A stretch of 64,000 nt of DNA, taken from Botryosphaeria dothidea. Lineage: Eukaryota > Ascomycota > Dothideomycetes > Botryosphaeriales > Botryosphaeriaceae. A program made the position numbers and the translations under genes. The notes below the pieces were generated by a model. That model did not search any database. It was not told the DNA's origin and saw nothing but the letters and a program-made list of their open reading frames with translations. This document shows positions 45,568-55,504 of this stretch, one piece after another; the first letter of the stretch is position 1, and each line of letters starts with the position of its first letter. Location: assembly GCA_011503125.2 (NCBI GenBank), contig WWBZ02000016.1, positions 5,022,001-5,086,000 on the forward strand, written 5' to 3'.

Positions 45568-47525
45568 ATGGCCTCGGCGCTGTGGAAGAAGTTCTTCCCA
45601 TCTCCAGAACCAGCCTCGGCGGAGGAAAGTTCTGACGCGGCACAGAACAATGCCAGCACCTTCACAGAGACGTCCGCTGAGCCAGACTCCAAAGCGCCAG
45701 CCAATGCCGTCCATCAATCCCCCAGCGAGGAGCGACCCAACGAGGAAGCCCAAGATGGAGTCACTCAGGCGGAGGCTATCACCTTGGTGTGGACCAAGAC
45801 ATCACTGGGCGCTGCCTATATCCTGCAAGTCCAGATTTAATGCTGCGAGAAGGTAAAGACATGCTGACGGCAAATAGAATGTGGTGCTTGTACCTTGTCA
45901 ATGCCTTCCAATCCCAAGTCACTTCCAACCTGTCGGCCTACATCACCAGCGACTTCGAATCTCATTCCCTGATTCCGCTCATTGCGACCGTGTCCAGCGT
46001 CATGGCGGCCGGAACTTACATGCCGGTTGCCAAAATCCTCAACCTCTGGGACCGTTCTACCGGCTTTGCCCTCATGGTTCTCTTTGCGGTTCTGGGATTG
46101 ATCTTGAGTGCAACGTGCAACGGCATTGCAACTTATTGTGCAGCCCAAGTAAGCCACCATCTCCCAATCCTCCTTGCGAAGAAGACTTACCACTACGCAG
46201 GTGTTTTACAGCGTTGGCTTTTCCGGCTTGATCTTTTGTGTCGATGTCATCACAGCCGATACGTCGACGCTCCGTGATCGAGGTCTTGCATATGCGTTCA
46301 CTTCCTCTCCCTACATCATTACCGCATACGCAGGTCCGGCTGCCGCTGCTCACTTTTACGAAAACAATTGGCGGTGGGGATATGGCTGCTTTGCCATTGT
46401 TCTCCCCGCTGTTGCCCTGCCGATGTTTTGTCTGTTGCAGTGGAACAAGCACTTGGCCAAGAAGAGGGGTCTTCTGCAAAAGAGGGAGCACGTCGACAGA
46501 ACAGTAGTGCAGAGCATCATTCACTACGTCATTGAATTCGACCGTGAGTATTCTGTACTTTTGCTGCCACAAGGTGCACTTTACTAACCTTCTCAGTGCT
46601 TGGAGTCTTTCTTCTTACGGCCGGCCTGGTCCTTTTCCTCCTTCCCTTTACCCTCGCGGGCTCAGCGGCGGGTGATTGGGACTCGGCCCACATCATCGTG
46701 ATGCTTGTCGTCGGCATCGCCTGCCTGCTTGCTTTCGTCGCGGTCGAACACTGGGTTGCTCCGGTACCCTTTCTTCCATGGGAAATGTTAGCTACCCGGA
46801 CTGTCCTTGGTGCCTGTCTTATAGACGCTACGTACCAAATTGCGTACTACTGCTGGTTCGACTACTACACGTCGTATCTCCAGGTCGTTTACGGGGTGAG
46901 CATTTCGACGGCTGGATACATCACCAGCATCTTCGATGTGGTCTCTGGAGTCTGACTCCTGGGCGTAGGACTGTGCATCAAGAAGACGGGTCGTTTCCGA
47001 TGGCTTCTTCTATGGGCAGTCCCGCTGTACCTGCTCGGAGAAGGCTTGATGATTTACTTCCGACAGCCTCACTGGTCCGTGGGCTACAACATCATGTGCC
47101 AAATATTCCTTGCTTTCTCCGGTGGTACCATGATCATCGTACAGCAAGTTGCAGTCTTGGCCGTAGCCGACCACAACAACGCTGCATCGGCTCTTGCTTT
47201 CCTCAACGTCTTCGGCAATATGGGAAGCGCGGTTGGAAGCAGTATTTCTGGTGCCATTTGGACGCACACGCTGCCTGCTGCGCTGCGACGTCTTCTCCCC
47301 GATTCGGCAAAGGCCGATTGGGAAACGATCTACGACTCGCTCGATGTTCAGCTGAGCTACGAGAGAGGAACGCCGGTCCGACACGCCATCAACCTTGCGT
47401 ACGCCGAGGCGCAGAGCAAGATGTTGATTGCTGGCACTGCGATTATGGCGCTTTCTCTGGGTTGGATGTTCTTGGTCAAGGACTTGAAGGTGACCAAGGC
47501 GCAGACCAAGGGTGTCTTGTTCTAG
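45568..47525 (+). pseudogene. Siderophore MFS transporter (MirB/MirD type) with an in-frame TGA
   Basis: Siderophore-iron:proton symporter family, about 599 codons with about 14 membrane segments. Exons: 45568-45824, 45878-46148, 46201-46543, 46597-47525. The first intron starts with GC (GCAAGT..AATAG, branch CTGAC) and is the only splice that restores AAYILMWCLYLVNAFQSQVT; the other two are GT..AG. The family stretch YYTSYLQVVYGVSISTAGYITSIFDVVSGV is followed by TGA at 46953-46955 and then continues in frame with LLGVGLCIKKTGRFRWLLLW, where the family has a Trp; TGG to TGA explains it. The rest is open to 47525. As read the product stops at about 409 residues, losing the last membrane segments. 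Position next to sitT matches mirD of A. fumigatus; substrate cannot be told from sequence. Confidence 0.82.
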
Positions 47526-48350
47526 ACTTTGGTTTGTGCTTGGCGACTGTGATGGAGAACTTACGGCTTTGAAGGGACCAGAGGATGGAAGGCTGCCCAT
47601 CTACGGGCTCAGGATGAAAGGGTGAAAGCTGCTGTATATTTGGGTTTGCTGTGTCATAGTACGAGAGTCAGATGTCCAGGTGGAGACATGTGGAGTGCTG
47701 TTGCTCGGGTGCAGGAACAAAGTTATCTGATCCGGTTTTTTGTGGCATAGCGTACCAGTGTTTTGGATTTCGACCCTTGGGCCGTGCACGTCTTAGCGAG
47801 CTTGCGCTGCTTGGCGTTTTGCTCTCAGAATCTTATCAAATTTTGTCGATCTTCTGACCTTCGTCACTTCGGCCGCTAGCGTTTCTAGAAAACGGACGCA
47901 AACTCTCTCGCTCGGGCTTGCAGGGGCCTCACGCCTCCGCTAAAACCGCTGCAACGTTCACCCCGGCTAGCGGATCAGATAGCGGCAACATCCGGGATAC
48001 GAGACTAGAAGCGGATCTGATAGCGGCAGCAACCGGCCCTTCCAGCCAAGCCACGTACTTGATGTTACAACACCTCTTCAGCCGATTCATCCTCGGAAAA
48101 ATTGAAGCGACTGCAAAACCCTCCCAGACCATCTCGGCAATACGAGCAAGTGGAGCTGGCTACAGCTACGGATCACGCAATCGTCTAGTTCACATTTGTT
48201 GACTTTTCGGTGGATCTTCGCTGCCGCAAAGGAGGGCCTATGTCGGAGACGCGTCCCTTCCAAGGCGGAGCTGATGAATCCCCCACGTGATCACATGCCA
48301 TGTTGCATTAAGCGTGTCTCTTGAGTCGGCATTCACTGACATCCATCATC
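47526..48350. other. Region between MFS gene and sidJ
   Basis: No gene is supported. It holds the 3' flank of the MFS gene and the sidJ promoter, which contains a duplicated GATA-type element. Confidence 0.5.
47971..48030 (+). promoter_or_regulatory. Duplicated near-SreA element before sidJ
   Basis: AGCGGATCAGATAGCGGCA at about 47969-47987 and AGCGGATCTGATAGCGGCA at about 48010-48028 are direct repeats 41 bases apart. Each carries ATCWGATAG, one base off the ATCWGATAA consensus. The A/T difference falls exactly on the degenerate W, which supports a functional site over chance duplication; that is inference. Confidence 0.5.
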
Positions 48351-49468
48351 ATGTACTCCAAATTTTGGCCCAAGGGGGGTCTCCCCGGCATTATCCACCA
48401 TTACGTATGCTACTCTCTCCGCGCCCATCGCCCATCGTGAATCGAGCTGAACACCGTGACGTGCAGACGGAGAGCCTCGTGGCGTTCGAGTTCACCTCCA
48501 GCACCGTCCGCAAACCCCACAGTCTGGTCTTCATCGGAGGCCTAGGAGATGGCCTCGGCACGACATCCTACATGGCCGATCTGGCGCGCGCATTGCAGCC
48601 CACCGAATGGTCTCTCTTCACCCTGAACATCACCTCGTCCTACCAATCATGGGGGCTGGGACACCTCGACCGAGACACAGATGAAATCGCCCAATGCCTG
48701 CACTACGTCAAGGACTACAAGACAAGCCGCTACGGCAAGGGCAAGCTCGTCATCATGGGCCACTCCACCGGCAGCCAACACGTGCTGCACTACCTCTACC
48801 GACCAAACCCGCACACCAGCACCCCAGCCTTCGACGCCGACCTCCAGCACACGACGCGCCCGCCGCTCGACGGCGCCATCATGCAAGCGCCCGTCTCCGA
48901 CAGAGAAGCGATCCAGTGGGTCCTGCACCACGGCTGGCTGGGCAAAACGCCCAGCGAGACGCGCGCCGTGTACGACCGGCTGGTCGCCATGGCGCAGGAC
49001 GCGAGCGCCCGCGACGGCCAGGCCTGCGACTTCTTGCTGCCGCTGGCCATGACGGCGCAGATCGGCTACCAGAACACGCCGCTCAGCGCGCGCCGCTTCC
49101 TCAGCCTCATCAGCCCGGAGAGCCCCGCGGCGCCGCGCGAGGACGACCTGTTCAGCTCGGATCTGAGCGACGAGCACCTGAAGACGACGTTCGGCATGAT
49201 TCGGGACCGCGGGCTATTGAGGTACAAGCTGATGGTCATTCCGTCCGGCGCGGATCAGTCTGTGCCCGACTGGATTGACAAGGAGAAGCTGTTGGCGAGG
49301 TGGAGGAATGCTGCCGACCACGGTGGTGAGGTTCAGATCTGGGATCAGGACTTCAGTGGGGTCATTCCGAATGCTTCCCATGCGCTGAGTAACGATGATC
49401 AGGCCGGGCCAAGGAAGGATCTTTGTGAGAGGGTTCTGGGCTACTTGTATGCAGCGGAACAGGTCTGA
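48351..49468 (+). CDS. sidJ: Fusarinine C esterase (SidJ, DUF1749)
   Basis: Alpha/beta-hydrolase of about 351 residues, exons 48351-48404 and 48467-49468, intron 62 nt (GTATGC..GTGCAG). SidJ hydrolyses the ester bonds of fusarinine-type siderophores inside the cell to release iron and recycle the acid. Seen: start MYSKFWPKGGLPGIIHHY; LVFIGGLGDGLGTTSY (oxyanion region); SSYQSWGLGHLDRDTDEI; nucleophile elbow GHSTGSQ with the catalytic Ser; LDGAIMQAPVSDREA; and PNASHAL near the C-terminus, which probably carries the catalytic His. The start is chosen because the first exon restores the family N-terminus; upstream in-frame codons lack an ATG. No lesion seen. It closes the cluster, on the same strand as the MFS gene. 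Confidence 0.87.
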
Positions 49469-50261
49469 GGAAGGCCTGTCGGAAATGAAGTACTTCATCG
49501 TGGAATCGTTTGCCTCCACATTCCACCCCTGCACTGTCCACAGTAGGGAAAGAAATGTGTAATCAGTGATATCTACTGAGATGAGTACGTCAAGTGTGAA
49601 GGAGAAAGAAAGAGCGGCGCAGGGAAATAGTCATGTCGAAGTTCGCCGGGTAACTCTGGCGTCAGCGACGACTTGGACCTCCCAGAGTGCGAGGCTGATC
49701 TCAATATCCCTCTAATATGTCGTCTCCATGGCTAATCGGATTATTGAAATTGTTCAAAGAAGATGGTCTTACTTACGCCGGGAGTAATGTTTCATCCCCA
49801 TGGTCAACGGCGGTTGCGATGAATCAGTCGTGTTTGAAAAAAGTCCTTGCCGACGATTTCTGGACCTGCCTGCCGCTTGGTTTATTTTTGAGTCACCCAT
49901 GCTCATAGCATCATAAAACAGTCAACAGGATTTGTCTCGGCGTCCTGGTGTAAATTCTGTTGCTTCGCGGCTCGGGTGGCTCAAATTTGTTAGCATCGGG
50001 GAGACGCGTCGCGCGTCATCGGCGCGTCGGCGAGTCGGCACCACATCACGTTGGCGGGCTGGCCCCCGGAGCGTCACCCAGCGCGCAAAGTGCATTTCTG
50101 ATCTTCATCCACGCCTCAAGCTCCTCCGCCCCGCCACGACCACCACCTCTGCTCCCTTTCTCCGACCCATCCCTCAACCACGCGATCCGCTCGAGCTCCC
50201 TCGAAAAATCGCACAAAATATCTCCGGCATCTATCAATTCAACCCCCAGATCCCGCACAAA
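49469..50261. other. Intergenic region before the DNA polymerase epsilon subunit gene
   Basis: No gene is supported. The last 200 bases are C-rich and pyrimidine-rich, typical of a fungal housekeeping promoter/leader. Confidence 0.45.
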
Positions 50262-51211
50262 ATGCCCGCGCGCAAGAGCAATGCTTCCGTCGCCGAGGAG
50301 GAACCAGGCCTCAGCGTCGAGGTCAGCACTCGCCCCGCCCTCGCACCTCTCTCCGCGCCGGCCCCCCAGCTTCTGACACGCTGCTGCTGCTGCAGGACCT
50401 CAACCTCCCCAAGACCATGGTCAACCGCCTGGCCAAGGGCGCACTGCCGCCCAACTTCAACGTCCAGAGCGTCGCCCAATCCGCCGTCTCCAAGAGCGCC
50501 ACCGTCTTCGTCAACTACCTGACCGCCCAGTACGTCTAGCCCTCGCACCGACGAACCCACCAGACCTTGATGCCGCAGAACACTGACACGCAACAGTGCC
50601 AGCGACATCGCCGCGCGCCAGAACAAGAAGACCATCCAGCCCAAGGACGTCCTCGACGCCCTCAAAGAGCTCGAATTCGACATGTTCATCGACCGCACCA
50701 GCAACGAGCTGAACAGTACGCCTCAACCCTCCTCCTCCCCTTTCCACACAAAAAAAAACTAACACGTCTCTCTTCTCCCCCGCGAACAGAATACCAGGAA
50801 ATCCAATGCACAAAGCGCAACACCTACCGCCGCCGCGTCAAGGACGAGAAGCGCGCCGCCGAGGCCGCCTCGACCGGCACGCCCCTGCCGCCTGGTAGCA
50901 GCGGCGAGGCTGCGGCCACGACTGCCAACGGCGGGCCGGCGCACGAGGTCGATGAGAATGGCGAGCCGCTGGCCAAAAAGGCCCGTGTGGATTTGGACAA
51001 TGGGGATCACGATATGGAGGATGATGGCGATCAGGATGATGGCGAAGACGAGGAAGGGGAGGAGGACGAGCAGGAGGAGGAGGAGGAGGAGGAAGAGGAG
51101 GAAGAGGAGGGAGATGAGCAGGAGGGGAAGGGCGAGGAGGAGGATTTGTTGGAGGAGAAGGTTGCGCGGGAGGAAGAGGATGAGGCGTTGGATGGGGAGG
51201 AGAGCGACTAG
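50262..51211 (+). CDS. DPB4: DNA polymerase epsilon subunit D (histone-fold, Dpb4/POLE3 type)
   Basis: Small nuclear histone-fold protein of about 244 residues, four exons: 50262-50321, 50396-50529, 50597-50715, 50790-51211. The three introns (74, 67, 74 nt) have GT..CAG ends. The histone fold covers about residues 21-100: DLNLPKTMVNRLAKGALP (helix 1), NVQSVAQSAVSKSATVFVNYLTAHASDIAARQ (helix 2, split by intron 2), KTIQPKDVLDALKELEFDMFI (helix 3). After YQEIQCTKRNTYRRRV the tail turns into a long Asp/Glu run and ends LDGEESD. Dpb4/POLE3 pairs with a second histone-fold subunit in polymerase epsilon and in CHRAC-type remodellers, so both roles are possible. The acidic tail is low-complexity and may vary in length. 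Confidence 0.86.
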
Positions 51212-51707
51212 GCCGGGAGCGCATACTGTTGATGTTGCGGTTGAACGAGGAAAAGGAAATGAGATTCGGGAGGCATGGTTATTGGCGTTTGCGCATCGGG
51301 CATGGGATGGTTTGCTTCTACTTTTTCTCTTCCACTGGATATGCGGCGCTCTGGGGGAGGCTGAACTTGCCAAAGCATCTTGAAACGGGATGCTTGCTCT
51401 TGAGCATCAAGGTGCTCGTTTATTGCAACGGCTTTGATACGAGTAAAGAAAAAAGATGAATATGAAAATTCCACAGCAGTGGTTGTTTGAGTTTTTGTAT
51501 TCGTCTATCCGTATTCATGTATGTGTTTTTCCGTTTTTGAGTGTCTTCGGCTTTCCATTAAGCCAGCCGTGTCATTCGTACCATTGACCACCATCAAGCC
51601 ATCTTCGATGATCTCAGTAATCCGAGCGCTTCTAGGCGTCAAATAATTTCTTCCTCCAGGAACCCCTCCAGCGCCTCCGAGTCTTCAAACCGCGTTCACG
51701 CCCCCAC
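51212..51707. other. Convergent 3' region
   Basis: Shared 3' flank of two convergent genes. No coding sequence seen. Confidence 0.5.
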
Positions 51708-52018
51708 CTACAGCGGCACCGCAGTAGCAGCAGCAGCAGCAGCAGCAGCACTGCTCAGCCTCCTCGCAGCCCCCTCCAGCGGATCGCCATACCGGTCCTT
51801 GACCATCCTCTCGCGCTCGACCAGGCCCTCCTCGGCCTTGATCCACTCCTCCTGCGCCTTCTTGTTCTTCCAGCTCCAGCCGGGCGCCTCGGCCTCACGC
51901 TCCCACCGGTACCCGCTCGCGGCGTGCACGCCCGACAGCGCCCGCTTGCCGCTTCCGCCGTCCAGCATGCCCTCCACCGACGCATCCCCGCTCGGCACGA
52001 TGCGGTTGCTGCTGCTGC

Positions 52019-52049
<31 letters not shown>

Positions 52050-52742
52050 GAAGTTCAGGCCGGTCGGGAGCACGCGCTTGCCGTTCTCGTTAATGACGGC
52101 GTCGCTGGCGGCGGTGCGTGTGGCGCTGGTGTTGGCGCCCTGCGAGCTGGGCGGTGAGAGCTCGGCGTGGGCGAGCGCGGTGGTGGGCGTGGAGGGGGGC
52201 AGCGCGACGCCGCCGCCGCCTGTGGTAGTTGTCGCGTCAGCGGCGGTGGTTGTGTTGGCGCCCGGGAAGAGGTCGTCGTCGGAGTCACCGGCCGCGGAGG
52301 TGGGCGTCGAGTGCATGGTGGAGTCGCCGTCGGCGTCTGCGTGCGCGTGCGGGGCCTGCGGTTAGTCAATGGGATCGGCGAGTTGTAGAGGCGAGGAGGG
52401 GAGAGGGAGAGATTTTGGTAGAGTGAAGTGAGGTTCGCGTTTGCTTGATGCGACGAGAGCTGATGTGCTCACTCGAGCTGCGATAACGATAGGAACAGAC
52501 ATACCGGACATGGCGGCGGGCGACTGCGAGGAGGTCTTGCTGCGCTTAGCTGGGCGGGAGACTTCTTCTGCGTCGTCCGCCAGGATTGCGGTGTTGAGCT
52601 TGCTGTCGTGGTCGTTGGTGGATGTGGATGTGGATGTGTTGGGAGGCTGAGGATGAGGGGCGGAAGAGGCGTCGTTGTCGCGGTCCATTGCAGCTACAGC
52701 GGGTTCGGCGGCGGCGCGGCGCGGTGACGTGCAGGTCGACAT
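51708..52742 (-). CDS. Uncharacterised fungal protein with C-terminal GYRW..RYGDP motif
   Basis: I recognise the C-terminal motif as conserved in fungi but know no function. Two exons: 52473-52742 and 51708-52355, joined by a 117-nt intron whose donor GTGAGC and acceptor CCGCAG, with branch TTGACTAAC, give phase 0; total about 305 residues. The N-terminal two thirds are disordered and Ser/Thr/Ala-rich, with a basic PAKRSK stretch that may be a nuclear signal. A polyglycine run and a polyserine run come from GCC and GCT repeats around 52005-52050. The conserved block GYRWEREAEAPGWSWKNKKAQEEW..VKDRYGDPLEGA lies near residues 230-285. A polyalanine tail, coded by a CAG/TGC-type triplet array near 51725-51750, ends the protein. 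Confidence 0.72.
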
Positions 52743-53203
52743 GGTTAGAGCTTCCTCCCACGGTTGAGCTTCGGCGCCTTATTTCATGAAGCTTTCCCCG
52801 CAATTCCTCTCGCTTCGTGCTTGGGTGGGCCTCACTTTCTAGAGCTGCCCGCTCTGCTGCCTGCGCCCAGCTGAGGTCTGTGAAGCGCTGCCTAGTGTGC
52901 CGAGGACAGAAAGATTCTGAAACCTTTTTGTTGAGTGGACAACCCGCGTCTTTATACTTCTGCAAAAGCTGTTGGATATCTTTTCCATTCTAAGCCTAGA
53001 CTCGTACAGCGAGGCAGCCTCACTTCTGTCTGCTAAATCTACTGCTTTCTTGTAATACTGCCGTCGTCGTATTAGCGAGCCTGTCGAAAATCCATAGTCC
53101 ATTGAATGACTCCGAGAAATGCCCTCCGTTCACAGAACGCCGTCAATTTTCCGCCGTTTGAGGAACCCCATAATTTACAGTCCCCCTTTACAGGAATACC
53201 CGC
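52743..53203. other. Intergenic region
   Basis: Lies between two minus-strand genes. An 87-codon minus frame (52839-53102) shows no domain, and I take it as non-coding. Confidence 0.45.
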
Positions 53204-55109
53204 TTACTGCTTCTGCTTCTTCACCGGTAGATTAGGTACCTTGAAGCCATCGGCATCCTTCTTGCCACCCGTCTCCGACTTGGCACCTGCAATCTGAGTG
53301 AATGTGCCACCGCTGAACCACCTATCTTCTTCCGCCTTCCTCTTCCGGTTCATCTCCTCGCGCACCTTCGGATCGACCAGCTCGAGACCTTGCACAGGTG
53401 TGAAGGCGATTGTCGAGGCCGTACCGGCAGTGCCAACGCCCGAACTCCTGATACCGTGGCCCTTGAGCACGCTAGCGTTTCCAGCGCCAGCACCACGGAT
53501 GGTGGATGCCATGCCGCTGACAGGTGTCGCACCACCCCATCCGGGGTTCTTCTTGCTCAGTTTTGCCTTGGTCCGCTGGTCGATCTGCGTAGCACGAATG
53601 CGACCGTCGTTTCCTTGGCCAATCATTCCAAGGCCCTTCGTGCCCTCGCCCGTTCCATAACCAACTTCAGACTCTTCCTTACCGAATGCCATGCGGTTCT
53701 GAGCCTTGCGCAACTCCGTCATCGCATAAGCCTCCTTAGCCTTGCGGACACGGCGACCACCGCGCTTCCGCGACGGCTTGTCATCCGGAACAGGAAGGGC
53801 GCGGACACCCTTGTTAGGCGGGGGTTCTGTGAGCTTGTCAAGGCGCTCAAGACACTGCTGCTTCAGATCCTCTCCAGTGGAGCCATCCGGGCTGCTGTGG
53901 ATACTGTCAACTCTTGCTGCCAGAACAATCTTCGCCGAAACAATCCTCATGGCCTGCTTTTTCAAATCGTTGGGGATATTGCGGATGATCTCGGAGTGAT
54001 ACAGAAATCCTTGATTCCTGATGCCGGTGTTGGTTGCAAATCCAGTTCCTGTCGATCTCTTGGAACCGAGTATAGCAATATTGCAGGCAGGCGTCTTGGC
54101 GAGACCCTTGATTCCTCCGGCATAGTTGATGAGTTGTGCGGCAGTGAGAGATCCGATAAGGTTGGTTAGGTTTGGCGCAAATATGTTCATGCGCGACTGG
54201 ACATATTCCGTCAAGACCTTCTTCGCGTGGTCGAGCTGAAGAGTCATCTCACAAGCCTTCAAGACGGTGTTCAACTCCGACTCCGTGAGATCTCGTCCCT
54301 GAGATGTTGAAGACTCAACAGTCACCACCATCATGGAGGGGCCGTCGAGGACCTTATTGAGAGGCTGGCCAACAAGATTGTCTGAGGATGCCGACTTCTT
54401 CTTGATCGAATCCGCATCCATGGGTCCATTTCCGATGATGGCAACCGTCTTTGCATAGTCCAGAGGATGGGTGACCAAAGTCTCCAATTCCGGGAAGCGA
54501 ACCGAGTAATGATCCCTGATGAACTTGTGTACCAGGATGATCTCGCTGTCAATTTGGGTGGCGAGAGTGTTGGACTGGGTGAGCAGCTTGTATTCCGGGT
54601 TGTCCTCGATGGAACCAATGTTCTTGGTCTGCTTCTCAGGTGGCAGCCCTTGGTAGTGTGCAATTTTCTGTGGACGGCGATATTCGTCAGGGCTGTATCT
54701 TCCAAGGATGTAAACCAATATATAAAGCGCAGGGTATTGGGGAAAGGCTTACCTCAAGCACGGGTTGCAGCGCCTTCATCAAGCCAGCCACGTTTCGCAC
54801 ATCATTCACACTCCCCAGCTGCATCTTCTCAACCCTAGCCTTCGTCTCTTCTTCATCTTCAGGTGCGTCGCGGGCCTGCTTTGCAGCGGCGCCATTCATC
54901 AACTCTTCATCTTCATCGACCTCCTCCTCGTCGCCGTCGAGCTCCATACCACCAGCGTCTCCACCGGTCGTAGGCTGCTGTGCTGCTCCATCTTCGGGGA
55001 AGAGTGATGCGACGCCATCATCCTGGGGACCTTCGTTGTTCTGTTCCTCCTCATTCTCGTCGCCGGAGTCCTCGAAGTCGTTCAAGAGTTCGTCTGCGAG
55101 AGTCGCCAT
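53204..55109 (-). CDS. PRP31: Pre-mRNA-processing factor 31 (PRP31), U4/U6 snRNP
   Basis: Spliceosome protein of about 606 residues that bridges U4 snRNA/15.5K and U6/U5 in the tri-snRNP. Exon 1 54753-55109, intron 54668-54752 (GTAAGC..CCACAG), exon 2 53204-54667; the join restores ALQPVLE|KIAHYQGLPPEKQ. The acidic N-terminus MATLADELLNDFEDS is followed by the NOSIC-type segment, then the Nop domain with GPSMMVVTVESSTSQGRDL, the helical NLTNLIGSLTAAQLINYAGGIKGLAKTPACNIAILGSKRS core and GFLYHSEIIRNIPNDLKKQAMRIVSAKIVLAARVD. The Prp31 C-terminal domain has KPSRKRGGRRVRKAKEAYAMTELRKAQNRMAFG. It is divergent from CLF1, another splicing factor, over a 395-bp shared promoter. Confidence 0.95.
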
Positions 55110-55504
55110 CGTGACGATTTTGTAAATCTAGATGGAAGCGAAGACTATGGGATCGATGCGATGAGCTTCGCGCGGCGCGAATAGAGTCAACGGTCGAGTG
55201 GCGAGGAAGTCCGGCCGCGGTTGGGTTGAGTTGCGGAAAGTCGAAAGTTAGGTACGGAAGGCGCGCGCCCATACATAGCTTTGACGTGCAGCGTGTCTTG
55301 GCGCCGTCGGCATTTTTGCGCGCCGACTTTGTCAATCTGCGCCGTCGCAGCTCCAACTTCCTCACCAAAACAAGCTCCTCACCACGCCCACCGCGCCCCG
55401 CATCCAACGCGTCTAGCGTTGCGGACTCTGCCCAACCTACGCCGCCTCTCCTCAACCTCGACTCATCTACCCGATTTCTACGTTGAATCCCTTCTACCGC
55501 CGCC
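55110..55504. promoter_or_regulatory. Divergent promoter of PRP31 and CLF1
   Basis: A 395-bp region separates the two start codons, which read outward. No specific factor site is claimed. The arrangement would allow coordinate expression of two splicing factors. Confidence 0.55.
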
